Positions 12,768-26,082 of a stretch of 64,000 nucleotides of DNA are shown here, piece after piece. The DNA lies in NCBI GenBank assembly GCA_951230915.1, contig OX579635.1, forward strand, positions 34,038,001 to 34,102,000, in the 5' to 3' direction. Every line of letters starts with the position of its first letter. Positions within the stretch are counted from its first letter, which is position 1. Position numbers and translations under genes: made by a program. The stretch is from Antitrichia curtipendula (lineage: Eukaryota > Streptophyta > Bryopsida > Hypnales > Leucodontaceae). The notes below the pieces were generated by a model, which was not told the DNA's origin, did no database searches, and saw only the letters and a list, made by a program, of their open reading frames with translations.

Positions 12768-12981
12768 CTCTCCTCTTCGTCTTCTTATTCTTCATCTTCT
12801 TTTTCACCTTCATCTTTTTTACTACTTCTTCTTCGTCTTCATCTTCTTCTTCTTCTTCTTCTTCTTCTTATTCCTTTTTTGTTTTTTTCCTCTACTCCTT
12901 ATGTCCTCCACTTCTTTATCTTCTTCTTCTTCATCTTTTCTTCTTCTTCAGCTTTTTCATCATCTTCTTCTTCTTCTTCTT
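12768..12981. repeat. TTC/TCT-rich low-complexity tract
   Basis: Dense CTT/TTC repeats. A segment like TTTTTCCTACTCTCCTCTTC occurs here and again just inside copy B, so this polypyrimidine sequence is itself locally duplicated next to the left breakpoint of the 3.5-kb block. Confidence 0.8.
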
Positions 12982-15900
12982 CTTCCATTCTTAATTTTTT
13001 TTTCCTACTCTCCTCTTCATCTTCTTATTCTTCGTCTTCTTTTTCTCCTTCATCTTCTTCTTTTTCTCCTCCTCCTTCTCCTTCCATTTTAACCCTAGGG
13101 TTTCAATGACGTAAGATTCTAACTTTTTCATGAACAATATTTTTGGAAATGTTTTAATACCACAGTGTAGGGAATTCTAATAGCTTTCCAGAACTATATT
13201 ACACCTGGTGATCGGACCTCAGTTCCAGTAGATATTTGCGGATGAAGTTTTGGCTCCGAACTTCATCCCTATGTTGGATCGGATGATGATCCAACAAATG
13301 ATCGGATGAAAAAAATTCAAACATCCTGGGACTCCTTGTCACTGAGCCTATGTGAGAAAAAAAAAATGGCGCACATCCCTTTTACTTGCCACGCATTCCT
13401 AACTACGGGATTACACTTGGTGTAATCCTTTGTTGAATGGTGTAGAGGTGTATATGGGAATGCTTAGCATTCCCATCCCCTCTTACATTAGGCTCGTATT
13501 GCTGATTGTAGAAGTCATCATCTGTTAAAATACATTTGAAGATCTTTTGCTTGTATCATAGTTTCAAAGTACCCGCTTCAATCAAATGTTATTATTAGTG
13601 TAGAATCTACCATCATAGACATGCTTATTCACCTTATCCCTATAAAAATTATCTTTTTTTGCCGTTGAAGTATTTAATTTAGCTTAATTTTTTTTTTCAT
13701 TTGATTTCCCCGAAGCTTACAAGGTTTACACCTGTATGTTTGTATGATTTGTTTTTTTGTTTTTTTTTTGTGAAAAGGGATTTTCTATTTAGTTAAATTC
13801 CCTCCTTGGAACTTGTTGACAACCTCTACCAACATTATATGTTAATATTTTCCCATGATTTGAAAACCCTAAACTCTAAACCTTAAAATCGTTGTAATAA
13901 ACTCCACAAAATTAGGTTTCTTTCCAACATTATTCTTCCAAAAATTCCATGGTAATTGGTTTCTTTTCTTTCAAATATAGATTTTCATATGCCAAAAATC
14001 CTAACTTTTCATTCCAAAATCCACGATTATTGGGTCCAAATGCGATCAAATTTGATTCACATAGCAAATTTGTGCTCTCTAGATTTGCCCACTTGTGACA
14101 TTGTAGCATTCTTGGAGTCACATACAGGCTTAAGACAATGTTTTACACTAGTACAAGAAGATTGGCTTCATTCTAAATCTTCCAATTCCTTTTGGAGAGT
14201 TGATAAAAAATTGAGTATTTGACATAGCTCACTTTGAAATTAATTTTCTTTCCAAAACACATTTTCAAGTGCACTTCAAACATTTTTAGCACTATGTAGC
14301 ACATTATATACTGCAACTTTTATTTTGCTACAATTTCATTTTGCCCACTCATGCTCATGGTATGATTTTGTGAGTCAAAACTATACTCAGTTTTATTTGT
14401 GATAGTGAACAACTTGATTACAAAGCTTTTGCGGTGTGAACAGGGTCTCAACTTTTATTTTTCACTAGGCTGCAGGCGCGGGCCCCTGGGGAGGCGGGGA
14501 ACATATTTTATTGCGTGAACGCGTTTTTTTCCCAAACAATGATGAAGGGGCGGGTGGTTTTTCATCCACGGGGCTGATCTGATGTCTGTCCGCCTTTTTA
14601 ACCCCTCATCGCCGGAGGGGACGAAAAGTGTCCTCACAGAAAATTCAAAGTGCTGTAACTTTTGCATCCGCTGTCCAAACTCAATAAAACTTGTTGGTAA
14701 AGTTGCGCTCTCTCTTCTTGTTTATGTGGCAGAATTTTCAGATCAATGCGAGCTTTATTGATTTTTTGAAAGCCAATCGAAGTTCATAGGTTCAATTTGA
14801 ATTCACCAAACTGCATTTGAAGGCTGCAACTTCGGGGGCTTGTATCTCCTTCATCCAATGTTCGTTTTCAATCAAATTTGTTGTGTTATGTTCCCCTTTA
14901 AGTCTAGTTATCGTGGTTAAATTTTCATGTCAACCCAAGTTGTTTTGAATGCTTGGAAGCAATTCGAAGTTCAAAATCTAGACATTTTTGCATTACAGTG
15001 AACTTTGGTGGCTTATAAATTCTTCACACATGAGTTTTTTTCAATAATTTTTGTTGGAAAAGTTTCACATACTAGTCTAGTTCTTGTGGTAAAAATTTCA
15101 TATCAATCCAAGAAGATATGATTGACTGAGAAGCATTTTAGCAGAGGTAGGTTCAGCTGTAGATGTGTTTTTTTGCTACTTTTTTCACTGTTTTTTGACA
15201 TTTCAAAACAACTTTGCAAATGCAATGAGTCAATTAAATGTGTTTTTTTTCCACCAAAGTGTTTGTCTTTTGGTTTAGAATCACCTTGTAGTTTAAAGTT
15301 TTCTCATTTGAGTAGGTTTAGAAATCGAATTCCACCTCGAAATGTGTTTTTAGGAAAATTTCAGCATCTTTTTTCAACACTAAAACATTATAATCTTTCA
15401 ATCTATACGGTCAAATGACCCCAAATTTTACTTACACCATCTACAACATGCACACTATAATATTGTACGGTTGAGATTTTTATATCTTAATCACATTTAG
15501 ATTTATAACACTTGAAAAGCAAGGTTGTTTTTTGACATGGTTAGAGCTTCGGCGGTGAGGGGTTAAGAGCCCGAGCGCTAACAATGGTACCCCTCGCTTC
15601 TCTTTTTTCACTCTTCTCTTTTCGCTCACTCCACCGCTCTCCTGTGGGTCTATTTTCTCTCGCTCAGTGATCTCACTCACTCCCCTTCCTGTCGCCTGCT
15701 TCTTATCGTTCACGGCCGGCTCGTATTATACTTCAGGTTTTCGGATTTCAGAGATTTGAGGCATGTCTATCTCTTTTACTTTGTATGTTTTCCGTCTTCT
15801 TACGTTTTTCTCTTCCTGGATTTGCTGATTAGGGTTTCCATTTCTGCTTGTATTTGGACCGCCTTCTTTCTTTCTTTCTTTCAGCTCTCGCTTTTATTTG

Positions 15901-16520
15901 TGTCAACCCGACTGGTTTCGTTTGTGTTTGTTCGAACCTAGGGTTTGTTTCTATTTTCTTCTGTGGAGTTTCAACGGCGCTGCTGATTTGGATGCGTTGT
16001 GCTTTCATGCAGTTTGTAAGTGTTGCTTGCGAAGAAGCCCTTTCCTCTGTTTTTATTCTACTATGGAGGGTGTCTTCTTCAAATCGGACACACTGGTGCC
16101 CGTTTTGACTACTTCTGATGGCAAGATCGACTTCGGTTCACTCGGTACAACGTTTGGGTTGGTACCAAAGACAATCCGTCTGTGTGGCTATGTTATTCCG
16201 ATCAATGACGACCTTCGGTCAGAGACTGCGTGGACGCAGATCAAGAACACTTTGGGTGTAGCAGGGACGAAAGAAGATCCCGTGATGGTCAGTGGAAGTC
16301 CAGTATCTCAAGCTCCTACAGGTATGTGCTCCTTCGTGCCTTGATCTTCAAATCTGAGTGGTACGTTTGAACCTTGAGGGGATTTGTTGCCTTTGGGGTG
16401 TTATTCGGAGCTTCGTTCTGAAACCTGTGTGTCTTTGTCGGTTAAGGTTTTAAACTTTCATCTGAATTTTGATACTAGTGGTTTAGGGTTTAGGGTTTAG
16501 GGTTTAAGGTTTAGGGTATT
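12982..16520 (+). repeat. 3.5-kb direct duplication, copy B (promoter, leader and first exon)
   Basis: Second copy of 1947-5485, in the same orientation. It diverges from copy A immediately after GGGTATT at 16520, again just past the TTTAGGG tract at 16482-16516. It supplies the first exon (16063-16321) of the NTPase gene. Confidence 0.95.
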
Positions 16521-18572
16521 TGGAGGTCATCCTACTCACTTTCCCGCTCTTGTTCGTGGCTGTAGTTATGGGTGTGTGATCGTTAGAAATGGGGCGTTTG
16601 CCTTATGTTTATCTCAGTCGAACAATTAGGGTTCCGTGCGATGGCATCATGCCCAACAATTTTTTTAAGAAAGTGGATGATATTGCGTTGAGGCACTGCT
16701 GTGTTTAAAGCCTGATCCCTAAACAGTATGCTTACTTACACTTGTGAGAACATGCTTCTTGTGGTGGTCTGAGTGCCTCTCGTGCCGATGGTTGTAGTCT
16801 GAAGTAGGATGTCTCGATGGGTTTCCATGTCAGATGCTTCTGCGATTGATACTCTGTTCCTCTGACGTTGTACACTATTCACTGACTTGCGTCATTTAAT
16901 CCAAAAAGAACCTGGAACCGCAATGTGCTTTTCTTGAACCTTGAATTTGAACCTCGGATCTTAAACCCAGGACAGTAATTTCATGGTGGGAGTTTGGATG
17001 AATGCAGAGGGATTTTCACATTCGAAAAGGCCACGAATTGAAGATGGTGCTCCACGTATCCAGTCCTTTGCTGAATCGGCAGCAAAACATTACAGGCAGT
17101 GGGAACAAGCTGAGAAGGCTGGAGTTAAAAATGGGGGGCAGAAGAGTTTCTTGGTGGTGAATGAGGATCCGTTTGGTAGTCATCTAAAAGGATTTGTTGT
17201 TTGGATTCGAAAGTGCTATCGAGATTTGAAGGAGATCTTAACGAAGGCGGAGCCGAGTAAAAGGTTTGTTTTTTTGGGTACAGAGGGCATCGGGAAGTCT
17301 GTGTTTACTCTTTTTTGGATATGCTATCTGGCGACTCTGAAGCAGAAAGTCGTTTGGAAAGTCAACGATGCATGGTATCTCCTGGACTTCAGCAAAGAGG
17401 GTTCATCGTCAGCAAAGCGGGTCTCAGAGTGGGACAATGAACTGCAGCGAGTTTTGGACGATCCTAATGCTTGGCTTATCATAGATGGAAAACAGCCCGT
17501 TGCTCCAATCTATAGATGCCATATTCTGCTGGCATGTTCAGATAGAAAGGAAAATTATCATCAATTTTCCAAGAATCAGATGGTCTCTCGATGGTATGTT
17601 CCTGTTTGGTCCAAGGAGGAGTTCGACGAGTTTCTGGACGACTTTGAAGCCGTAAGGGTCAACTATTCACACATGGATGTACCTACCAAAGTTGTGGCTC
17701 TGGAAAATTTTGGAAAGCTAGGAGGCGTGCCGAGGTATGCTCTATGCTCTGCGAGAATTGCGGAAGGTCTCGACCGGTTAGAAACAGCGGTCCAGTCTCT
17801 CGACAGAAATACTTGTTTCAACTATTTTAGTGGGGCGTTCGAGGATAAAGCAATGAGGGATAGCCTTATTCATATCAAATGTATGGACGAGAGTTATGGA
17901 CTCAAGAGCAAGTTCTATGACTTCGCATCCCCGTACGTGCAGAATGAGTTTGGAAAGCGCTTTACCAAACTCAGTGAGGTTGACGTAGTGCTTTTTCTGC
18001 GGACTTATGCAAACAAGGATGCTGGGAATATTTATGGATACATTTTTGAGTTGGTTGCACATCAGCTTATGCAACGAGGCGGAGAATTCCCGATGAAAAG
18101 AGTTGGGTCAAAGGGTCTTCCAATTCCTGGTCCTCAAGCGGAGGCAGAGACTACATTACGGCTAACAAGTGGAATGCCGGTTGTTAAATTTGCGAAAGTA
18201 GAGGAGTTGGTGTCGCCAAATACATACTATCAGCCTCTCAGTTCGAACTTTCAGAGTGTTGATGCTGTAATACATCCTAACATTTTGCTCCAGTTCTTTA
18301 GCTCCCGGAGAGGAATACACGGGTACAAGGTGAACGGGCTGAAGGATTTGCACGAGCAATTAAAGCAAACCGAGTATAAACTATGTTCATGTGTGCCTGC
18401 GGACAAATACGAAAGTACTGGTTTTCAGAACTGGTTGAAGGCAGACAAGACCAAATATTTTTTGAAGGCACCCGGACAAACCAAACACCAGACCAAATCC
18501 GCAACTGTCGCGATGCTAGAGCTGATGGACCAATATGTGGTCCAGGTGGACTACAATAAGTACAGCAGTTGA
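16063..18572 (+). CDS. Header + P-loop NTPase, possible nuclease-like C-terminus (Crinkler/RHS-type)
   Basis: Exon 1 (16063-16321) matches exon 1 of the gene at 5028. It ends in phase 1 and can join an acceptor GAATGCAG at 17007, giving 607 codons plus TGA. An alternative is an unspliced protein from ATG 16983 (529 aa). A KRPRIE cluster just after the junction could be a nuclear-localisation signal. Walker A is GTEGIGKS (residues 177-184) and Walker B WLIIDG (D246), followed by ILLACSDRKEN as in STAND/AAA-like NTPases. Near the C-terminus, YYQPLSSNFQSVDAVI (D505), then LLQFFSS, resembles the region that carries a divergent restriction-endonuclease-like domain in RHS/Crinkler proteins. I do not see a complete catalytic set there. 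The ORF has no stop or frameshift. Function is inferred from architecture only. Confidence 0.75.
16482..16516 (+). repeat. Telomere-like (TTTAGGG)n tract at duplication edge, copy B
   Basis: Same five-heptamer tract as at 5447-5481, in intron 1 of the NTPase gene and next to the right edge of the duplicated block. Confidence 0.9.
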
Positions 18573-19234
18573 TGGGAGGTGTGTGTTTCTTGCTGTTCGT
18601 GTGTGCAAGGGAATGTATGGTGGTAAATCTAGGTGTAGGGCATGTCGTTGGCAGTGATATGAACGTGGGGTAAAAAGTCCCGCTGGTTAAACTCGTGCGG
18701 AGCAAACCGGAAAGTCAGTTGTTACACAGTAGAAACATATGATTCTGTTTCGAGGGAATGGAACAGAGCTGTACCATCCCGGGGTCGCATTTTCGGTCGT
18801 GCGTATGAATGGAGCAGTCGTCATGGCGTTTGTATCGGCTTTTCTGTAAATTCTGTACCTGCTGCGAGCGATTGTCTCGAGACCTTGGAATTGTGCTTGT
18901 TTGGTTGAGGACTGAGTAAGCAGAGAGATTTCGAGATTGTTGAGCGCCTTGGCGTCAGAGATTGATCGTAAGTGAAGAGATCGAGACTGATCCTAGAGTT
19001 TGATAGTGATCTGTGAATTTTGAGGGTAGTCACTGAGCGTCAGAGATTGTGCGCTGTAATGGTGATCTTCGTGGTTTGAGATTGAGACAAATTGGGAGGC
19101 GTCGATGTTGTGAGACCTTAAATTGCGCGGCTGGAATTCGTGAACAAGAAATTGGGAACGATGTTTCTGTAAAAGGGTGGTCTGTGTGGTGACTGATTGA
19201 GAGGACCACATGTATGGGAAGAGGGGTGGGGCAA
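18573..19234. other. 3' flank of the NTPase gene
   Basis: No recognised gene. It holds repeated GAGATTG/GAGATCGAGA motifs between about 18870 and 19100. It probably includes the 3' UTR of the NTPase gene and then the start of the MetRS fragment. Confidence 0.4.
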
Positions 19235-20313
19235 GATGAAGACGAGTTGATTGAGGATCGCTGTTGTCCGATTCATCAGAAACCTTGTGAGGCTCACAAA
19301 GAAAACTCCTTCTGTGCTCTGTCCAAGTATCAACAACCGTTAGAGGAGCTTCTCTCATCCAATACGGATTTGTGCGATCTTCATTTCGAATGAATGAGGC
19401 TTGTTCGGTCATCTCAGTACTTAGATGACCTAGTCAAAATTGATTCCTGAAATAATCCTGGACCATTGGACATTGCACTTCGATTACTTTCCAAGGTTTA
19501 TGTCTGACTGTAATATTATATTAGGAGCAACGAAATTTTGATGTTTTCATAGAAGATAGTCGTGAAATCCTTTTAACAATGTTAGATTCAGCTTGTGAGA
19601 AATCTCTCGTCTTGGAGCTTCAGGTAAAAGGGTGGGTGAAAGAGGGTCTACAAGATTTTCCCATTTTGCGAGCCGCAGTGGACTAGGGTATTTCTGTACC
19701 GACTGACCCAAAACAAACAATTTATGTGGTTTGATGCTTTTCTTGGGTATGAGCCCATCACCTTGGCATGCAACTTCTTTTACTCTAATCTTCGTTTGCT
19801 TGATAGTTGTTCCTCTGAAAAGTTGTGATGTCATGTCTTTACTGTTTCAATTTGGCAGTCATATCCAGTGTAACAAAGTCCTTACAATTATATATCAACT
19901 CTCCTAAGGAGCCTAATCTGAAAAATGCTACTGAAAGAGGCTGGCCTGCATCTGTGTACATCATTGGCAAGGTCTGTTGCATTTACCAACTTTGGGGTGT
20001 TTTACACATTTCAAGTTTAGGGTATATCTTGATGTCAATATCCACCTTTCTTAGAGCGTTTTTTTAGACATTGTTTGTGTCTTGGACCACGGTGTTCAGC
20101 TTGAGCGAATATAGAAAAGCTAGGCTTGAATACTTTGTGTGTCGAAGTTTATCACTGGCTGAAGTAGCATCGATGGTAGTTCATTGTCTCATCAATATGA
20201 AATTCATGATGCAGACTATTTTATGATTTCATGCTGTATAGTATCCAACAATGCTAATGTCTGTTGGGCTTCCTCTTCCTGGAGCTATCTTTAGTCATGG
20301 ATTTTTGACAAAG
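19235..20313 (+). pseudogene. Organellar-type methionyl-tRNA synthetase gene fragment
   Basis: Three pieces in order match class I MetRS, which charges tRNA-Met. The first, at about 19235-19405, reads RCCPIHQKPCEAHKEN and ALSKYQQPLEELLSS, the zinc-knuckle/connective region, with a one-base frameshift near 19372 before SSFRMNEA. The second, 19859-19971, reads ERGWPASVYIIGK and ends at a donor. The third, 20215-20313, continues with F-H-A-V and MLMSVGLPLPGAIFSHGFLTK, but its first codons hold in-frame TGA (20224) and TAG (20239) where functional enzymes have R and W/Y. The KMSKS loop and tRNA-binding exons are absent. Introns are retained. It is a broken DNA-level fragment. Confidence 0.75.
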
Positions 20314-20489
20314 GTGCGTGTCTTTTTATACACACTTTGTACTCAAGTTTTTCATTCTTCCTTTTGCTAGTAAACAACTGTGACCTTTTTGATATTGATG
20401 TAGCATAGCCTAGATTGCTTTGTGGACATGTCTAAATTTTTATCCTCATTGTTTGCAATCACAATGACTAAGGAATGTCTCTCTTTGTT

Positions 20490-21010
20490 GAAACGATTCA
20501 TTTTTTGGCCTTGCAAAAACCAACAGTCTCACTTCACAAGGTCACTTTTTTATAAAAGAATGTCCAAAATGGTGTTGCTTGTTTGAATTCATTTTCCTAG
20601 ACAAGTTGGCTACATGCTTGAAAATTTTCACATCATATCAAATTGTATAATACATAGGAAATAAATAGTAAGTAGAAAGAAGTACAGAATGATTCAAAAT
20701 ACCAAATTGTTAAGAACTTTAGTTATGGAATTGAAAAATGTCAATCCCAATGGTTGCAGTGTTGTAATAAACAATCTACATCCTATGATTTTATTTTTTT
20801 CAAACAATATTGAAAATTGAATTAGATAAATGTCTTCAAGTTTATTTTAGAGTGGAGAATCTGTAATTGCCTGCAAACAAAAACTCCTCATAACTTTCAT
20901 CTCATTGATCAAAGTAGATTGATTCAAAGCTTTCCATGTATATATAATTCTAGAAAACCAATTTCAAATTTTTGTTCAAAAAATGTGATTTTTATGATTA
21001 GTGAAACTGA
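20490..21010 (+). repeat. Dispersed AT-rich repeat family 1, copy at 20.5 kb (+)
   Basis: It contains a marker order shared by all copies: AAGTTGGCTACATGC, then CAATCCCAATGGTTGCA, then TGTTGTAATAAAC, then CTCATAACTTTCATCTCATT. Other copies are at about 23520-24010 (opposite orientation), 44665-45085 and 46485-46930, with a partial copy near 39360-39500. No coding capacity. Confidence 0.7.
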
Positions 21011-21384
21011 CAGATGAATGTAATTAAATACGAACAGTCCTTGGCATGCTTCAACTGACAAAGGGACATTCAAGCCCTTATGATCTTCATTTTTTGGACT
21101 TTGTTTATGACGTTTGGAGGTACTTCTGAGGTATATAGCAGCCTTGACATCAGAAGTTTCCATGATTATTTAATCTTGAAATCGAAGACAAACTGATGAA
21201 ATACATTCGTGCAATCTGACGATTTCACCCTCGACTCGAAGATAATCAACATGGGATCTGTTCATACATTCCGATCCACTTACTAGACGATAAATATGTG
21301 GGATACATTCTTAAAGTTTAATTCTGGTATCATAGATTTGATGATAAATAAGTGGTATACATTCATAAAGTAGAATTATGTTAT
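21011..21384. other. Spacer with short tandem motif
   Basis: No gene. The phrase GATAAACTGATGAAATAC-like with GATACATTC recurs at about 21190, 21300, 21355 and 21400, a degenerate ~55-bp repeat. Confidence 0.4.
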
Positions 21385-22074
21385 CTAAGACTCGAAGATA
21401 AACTGATGAAATACGTTCCAGCAGTTCCTGTCCACTTGTTGCTGCCGATCGCGCGTCGTCTCCCTACGAGTGCGGATGGGCACCAGCGTCAAAATGTGAG
21501 GCTGGAAATCGGTGACTTTCACGGATACCACCACTTCTTCCAGATTGCGCGACGCTGACGTCGTGGGCGGGGGTGGCGCCGACCTCGACGACGTTTCTCG
21601 CTTGTTTGTGACTACCGAAACTAAGACGGGCACCGTCACCGCTGGAGCAGGCGCTGCAACAGGAGCTTCACGGCGATTCTCGTCACGAATCTTCGGTTTG
21701 AGAGGAGTCTCTTCTTTCTGAGTGAACTCTGGGATTGTTGCTAGAGCTGGAGCTTGTAGGGTGGTGGACGTCAAGATTGCTGCCAGAGTGCGAAACGCTT
21801 GCTGATCCTCCTGCTCGCCCCACCCTGGTTGGGACTCGTACTCCTTCACCCACTTATCCCACCAATCTTCGTCGCTTTCTGCTGTCACTGGAGTGAATCC
21901 TTTTGTAGGGTGCCTGCCAACTCTGACTACCTTACCAGTGTAGATTGGGTTGTATTGAGCGCTTTCAAATGTTGGCAAGGTTGATAGAAAACTTGTCGTG
22001 GATCTGTTTGTGTGTTGGGATGATGACCGGACCGACCGGTAGTTAGGACCTGATGATCGGTGGTCACCGGTCAT
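21385..22074 (-). CDS. Unrecognised 229-aa ORF, proline/alanine-rich
   Basis: An uninterrupted minus-strand frame from ATG 22074. It is more GC-rich than its surroundings, which supports coding. The N-terminal ~95 residues include DEDWWDKWVKEYESQPGW and QQAFRTLAAIL. The middle is P/A/V-rich (APVAAPAPAVTVPV) and basic stretches follow. I do not recognise a domain. A retroelement gag-like or transposon accessory protein is possible. The start codon lies in a patch of repeated GACCGG/CCGGTC motifs (22025-22110). Confidence 0.4.
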   Translation of the reverse strand: MTGDHRSSGPNYRSVRSSSQHTNRSTTSFLSTLPTFESAQYNPIYTGKVVRVGRHPTKGFTPVTAESDEDWWDKWVKEYESQPGWGEQEDQQAFRTLAAILTSTTLQAPALATIPEFTQKEETPLKPKIRDENRREAPVAAPAPAVTVPVLVSVVTNKRETSSRSAPPPPTTSASRNLEEVVVSVKVTDFQPHILTLVPIRTRRETTRDRQQQVDRNCWNVFHQFIFES

Positions 22075-23519
22075 TAAGGGCTTGGTGACCGGTTCAGCTG
22101 GTCACCGGGGGTCGCTGCCTGCTCCACAGAGGGTTTAGGTCCATTTTTGGGTTTAAAAAAAAAAAAAGAGTATAAAAACTTAAAATTTTTAACATGCTAA
22201 GATTTCAAAGAAGGAATTTGGATGTCGATTAGGAGTCAATTTCGTGTTTAAAACTTGGCTTTGTTTTTTGGGGAAATTTGAGTAATTTGGGGTTCTTTTG
22301 GGAAAATTCAGCACCCTTATCAAGGCTCCAAAACCCATTTAAAGAACCTAGAAGTCCAAATTGGCCTCAGTTCTGCACTCCCGTAGGTTGTAGGAGTGTA
22401 TGAGATAGTTTGTTTGGGTGGTTTTAGGGGTTTTGGGGAAGATTTTAGTTTAGGGTCTAAACCCTAAAATCGAAAACTAGAATAGCAATAATTGGTAGGT
22501 GTAAGTGCCCGATTTGTCACCCGGGACTCACTCTTTTTTTTTTTTCGTTTGTTAATCTTTTAAGTGTTAATTAATATACAAAAAGTAATAAAAAGAGTGT
22601 AAAGCCAAAATAGGTATGTCACATGCCATTATCGTATTTGGTCCTAATTATCATATTTTTCCTAGATTATAATCCCCGCATGTAAATAGGGTAGAAACCC
22701 CAAACCTGTACATATTACGGTATTTAAGTGGAATTGCCCTAAATAGCCAAACCTGCCTCGCATGTGATAAAGATGGCTAAAATTGGTCCAAAGGACCACA
22801 TGTGAGAATTCTAAATCGATCCCAAAGAAAAGTTTCAATTTCCCCATCAAATCGACGAAACAGTAGAAAAATCCAATTGTTAACTTGGAGATGAAGAAAC
22901 TCAAAAACAAACCGGAGGAGGGCATTGTGAGCACTTTTTTACCCACCTTTGGTATATCAGCGTGCACAACCAGATTCTAGTATTTTACGGTGAAATCCTA
23001 TGGGTGTCTAACGTCAGTCCATTATGCCTTCCAAGCAATGAATCTTTTCTAATTCCTAAATAGACCTCAAGTATACCCAAACCCAATCAAAACAAGACCT
23101 AGACTACTTGTTACCAATTGACCTTAATTTTAACGAGCCGCTGTGATTATTTTTCAATGATGTTTCAAACATAAACTCAGTATGCCATCTTGTAGACAAT
23201 TAATTCCCCTTTCCAAAAATATAAAATTCGTCTTAATTGGACACTCCTAGCAAAAGATACAAGCGGATGAAGTTTAGCCGTTAAGCGGGTTAACGAAACT
23301 TCATCCACGGTTCTGGACTAGTTCCCTAATTTGAAAGACCTCTAGATTTTGAAGGTATACACTTAATGTAATTCTTTCTGTCTGGCTTTGAAGTTTGGGC
23401 CTACTTTGACTATTCTAGTGAAGTTTCATCCAATCCTAGCCTAAAACTTCATCTTTTGATAACTTTCTCAAATTAACTCCGATTTTGAAGTTTAATACGG
23501 TTTATGTTACTTTTTTCAT
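22075..23519. other. Non-genic AT-rich stretch
   Basis: No supported gene. GACCGG-type short palindromes at 22025-22110, poly-A/T runs at 22156 and 22535, and scattered CCCTAAA motifs. Confidence 0.5.
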
Positions 23520-24010
23520 CGAGCGGGCAGTCTGGGCAGATCTGAAAAAATCACTTTTCCAAAAATAATAATTTGAAATTGGTTTTCTAGAGTTATATAT
23601 GTACGTGGGAAGCTTTAAATCCATTTCGACAAATGAGTAAAAAGTTATGAGGTTTTTTAATTTGCGGGTAGTTACGGATTCTCTACTCTGAAATAAACTT
23701 TGAAGTTCTTTATTTAATTAAATTTTTAATGTTTTTTGAAAAAAAATTCATAGGATGTAGGTTAGTTATTACAACATTACAACCATTGGGATTGACATTT
23801 TTCAATTCCATAATGAAATTCTTAACAATTTAGTATTTTGGATCATTCTCTACTTTTTTCTACTTACTATTTCTTTTGTATATACTGTACAATTCCAAAT
23901 GATTTGAAATTTTTTAAGCATGTAGCCAACTTGTTTAGAAAAAAAAATTCAAAGAATCACCACCATTTTGGACATTTATGTGACCTTGTGAAGTGCAGCT
24001 GCCCTGTTTT
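23520..24010 (-). repeat. Dispersed AT-rich repeat family 1, copy at 23.5 kb (-)
   Basis: Reverse-complement copy of the repeat at 20490-21010: CTACATCC/AACCATTGGGATTGACAT, then GCATGTAGCCAACTTG, then GTGACCTTGTGAAGTG. The two copies face each other across about 2.5 kb. Confidence 0.7.
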
Positions 24011-24579
24011 TCGCAGGGATAAAAAAAGGATTTTTGCCAATTCAAATGCTAATATCTTCCAATCCGCATGGTGGAAATTTCTAAATTTCTTTCCACATCT
24101 CTTAAAACTAGTTTACTATAAGATCCTACGGTTACATGTGTCAAAAAAGTTTTTTTCCCGAAAACTTGGTACTTGTATTAAAAATGGCAATTTTTGAGTG
24201 TTTTCGGTGAAAACACAGTCATAGAACTATAGGGGTTAAAAGAAAAATCAATCTAAATTGTTAATATTTCCCTAGATTCATTGTGCAATTTTACACACAG
24301 GCAATTGCCTTCATGTAACTTCCAATATTGACTTCACTCATGAAACATGAAGCATCATTTTGTCAACCAATTTAGAATGCGTGCATCCAAAAGTGGCAAT
24401 GCCATCCTACTTTGAATTTTTGTGGATAACTCTTGGAGATTTCAGCCATTGAAATGGACGAGTAATTTGAAGCAATTTTGGGCCTCTAAACATGAAAAAG
24501 CTTTAGAAATTAAACTCATAACTTTAGAAATTAAATTCATAATGAAAATATTAGCAAATGAAAATGATGGAGATTATAT

Positions 24580-24775
24580 AAAAAAGATTTTTTAGATCTG
24601 ATATGTAATTTCTATGATTTTTCAAAGAGGCGGCTCCTTGGCCACTGAAACTATCACATAGGTGGACCCTAAACCGAAATCAACAAAAATCAATAGTTAG
24701 CAAATGAGAGTTAGGCATGTGTCCTTCAAATGCGTTAGCAAATCAGAGCCAAGCATTTTAAGGACACATTGACCC
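24580..24775 (-). repeat. Dispersed repeat family 2, copy 1
   Basis: Reverse-complement of the sequence at 30815-31010. Shared motifs are TTTGCTAACGCATTTGAAGG, CCACCTATGTGATAGTTTCA and CTTTGAAAAATCATAGAAAT. Part of it recurs internally as a short tandem piece. Confidence 0.7.
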
Positions 24776-26082
24776 TTAAAGGCCCAAGGCCTTTTTTCTG
24801 CCAAAAAACAGCCATTTCTATAGTAAAGAGTAAACAAATTTGAAAATTGTTTTTTCGCACATCTAACCATAGGATCTTACGCCTAACTAGTATGAGAATG
24901 TGTGGGAAAAATTTCAGAAATTTTGACCGCATAGATTGCAAGATATTTGCGTTTAAAGTGAAAAGAATCAGTTTTTCAAGGGTTAAAGGGTTTAGGGTTT
25001 AGGGTCATGGCTTGGCTAGATAGAGGCACATATCATTCTCTAAACCCAAGTCATGAACCAGTGCACCAACCCATGCAATTTACATGGTTCCTATATTATT
25101 GCATCCTTTTACATTCTTCTACAATAACTATAGATATTTATATAGTGTAGAATGTCAAAAAATTAGTGTGGGGCAACCTAAAAATCTAGATGGTGAAATC
25201 CAATGCAATTTTTTCACACTTCTCCAAGACTCTTTTAGAGTGTGTTGGACCCGTCAGATCTTACGCATTAATTTTGGCTAATTTTAGAACAATTGCATTA
25301 CCAATTCAAGTGCTCGAGGTAGTTCTACTCAATAGTTTTTGAAGAATGAAAATCAAGTTTATAGTTTTTGAATTTTTTCATAGAATTTCAAGTTTCAATA
25401 CAATTCTTCAATATAAAAAAATCACAAATATTCAATTTACAATTGATATTAGAAATCCAATTTTTGGCTTCAAATTATACTGAAAAATATTGGTTTGTGT
25501 ACTAGTTGATCTAACCATACAAATACAATCTATAGATCATATTTTACAACTATTGTTCAAGAGTCATCATTAAGTTATTATTCTAAGTTGCATTTTAGTG
25601 GTTTAGAATATAGGTAGCGATCCATATGTTTAGGCCTAGCATTCGTGGAGCCTTCCACATGTTCTTGAGATGTACTTTTTTGGTCTTCAATACAATGTCA
25701 CCTTTCTCGAATTAGAGTTTTGTATAACAAAATCTGACTTGTAGAAGAGGTGTGACTTTGTCTTTGAAAATTAAAAATAAATAATTTCATTCGTATGAAG
25801 TTGACAACTGAGAGTATACAGAGTTGTTTACTATTATTAGAACGATTGAATTTTTGTAGATTCTTGCCAGCATGGGGAAGAGGATGAAAGAATGTGTTAT
25901 TTGGATACTATATGCAGCTAATAAGTTTTCCTATCTTATGGGAAAGTTTCATAAAGTTTCACAAAAAATTGAGCTCATAGGAACCTGCCCAAAATCCATT
26001 TTGTCCCCCGTAGGGACAATGGGACTTTAGGGGTTAATCACGACACAAAATAGGGAGCTTTTTTCTTAAATGCACCTCTAGA
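24776..26082. other. Non-genic AT-rich stretch
   Basis: No gene, RNA or clear element apart from a short GGGTTTAGGGTTTAGGG tract at about 24988. Confidence 0.5.

Noticed and set aside
12756..13109. Serine/leucine-rich ORFs in the TTC tract
   Set aside because: They are translations of a TTC/CTT microsatellite.
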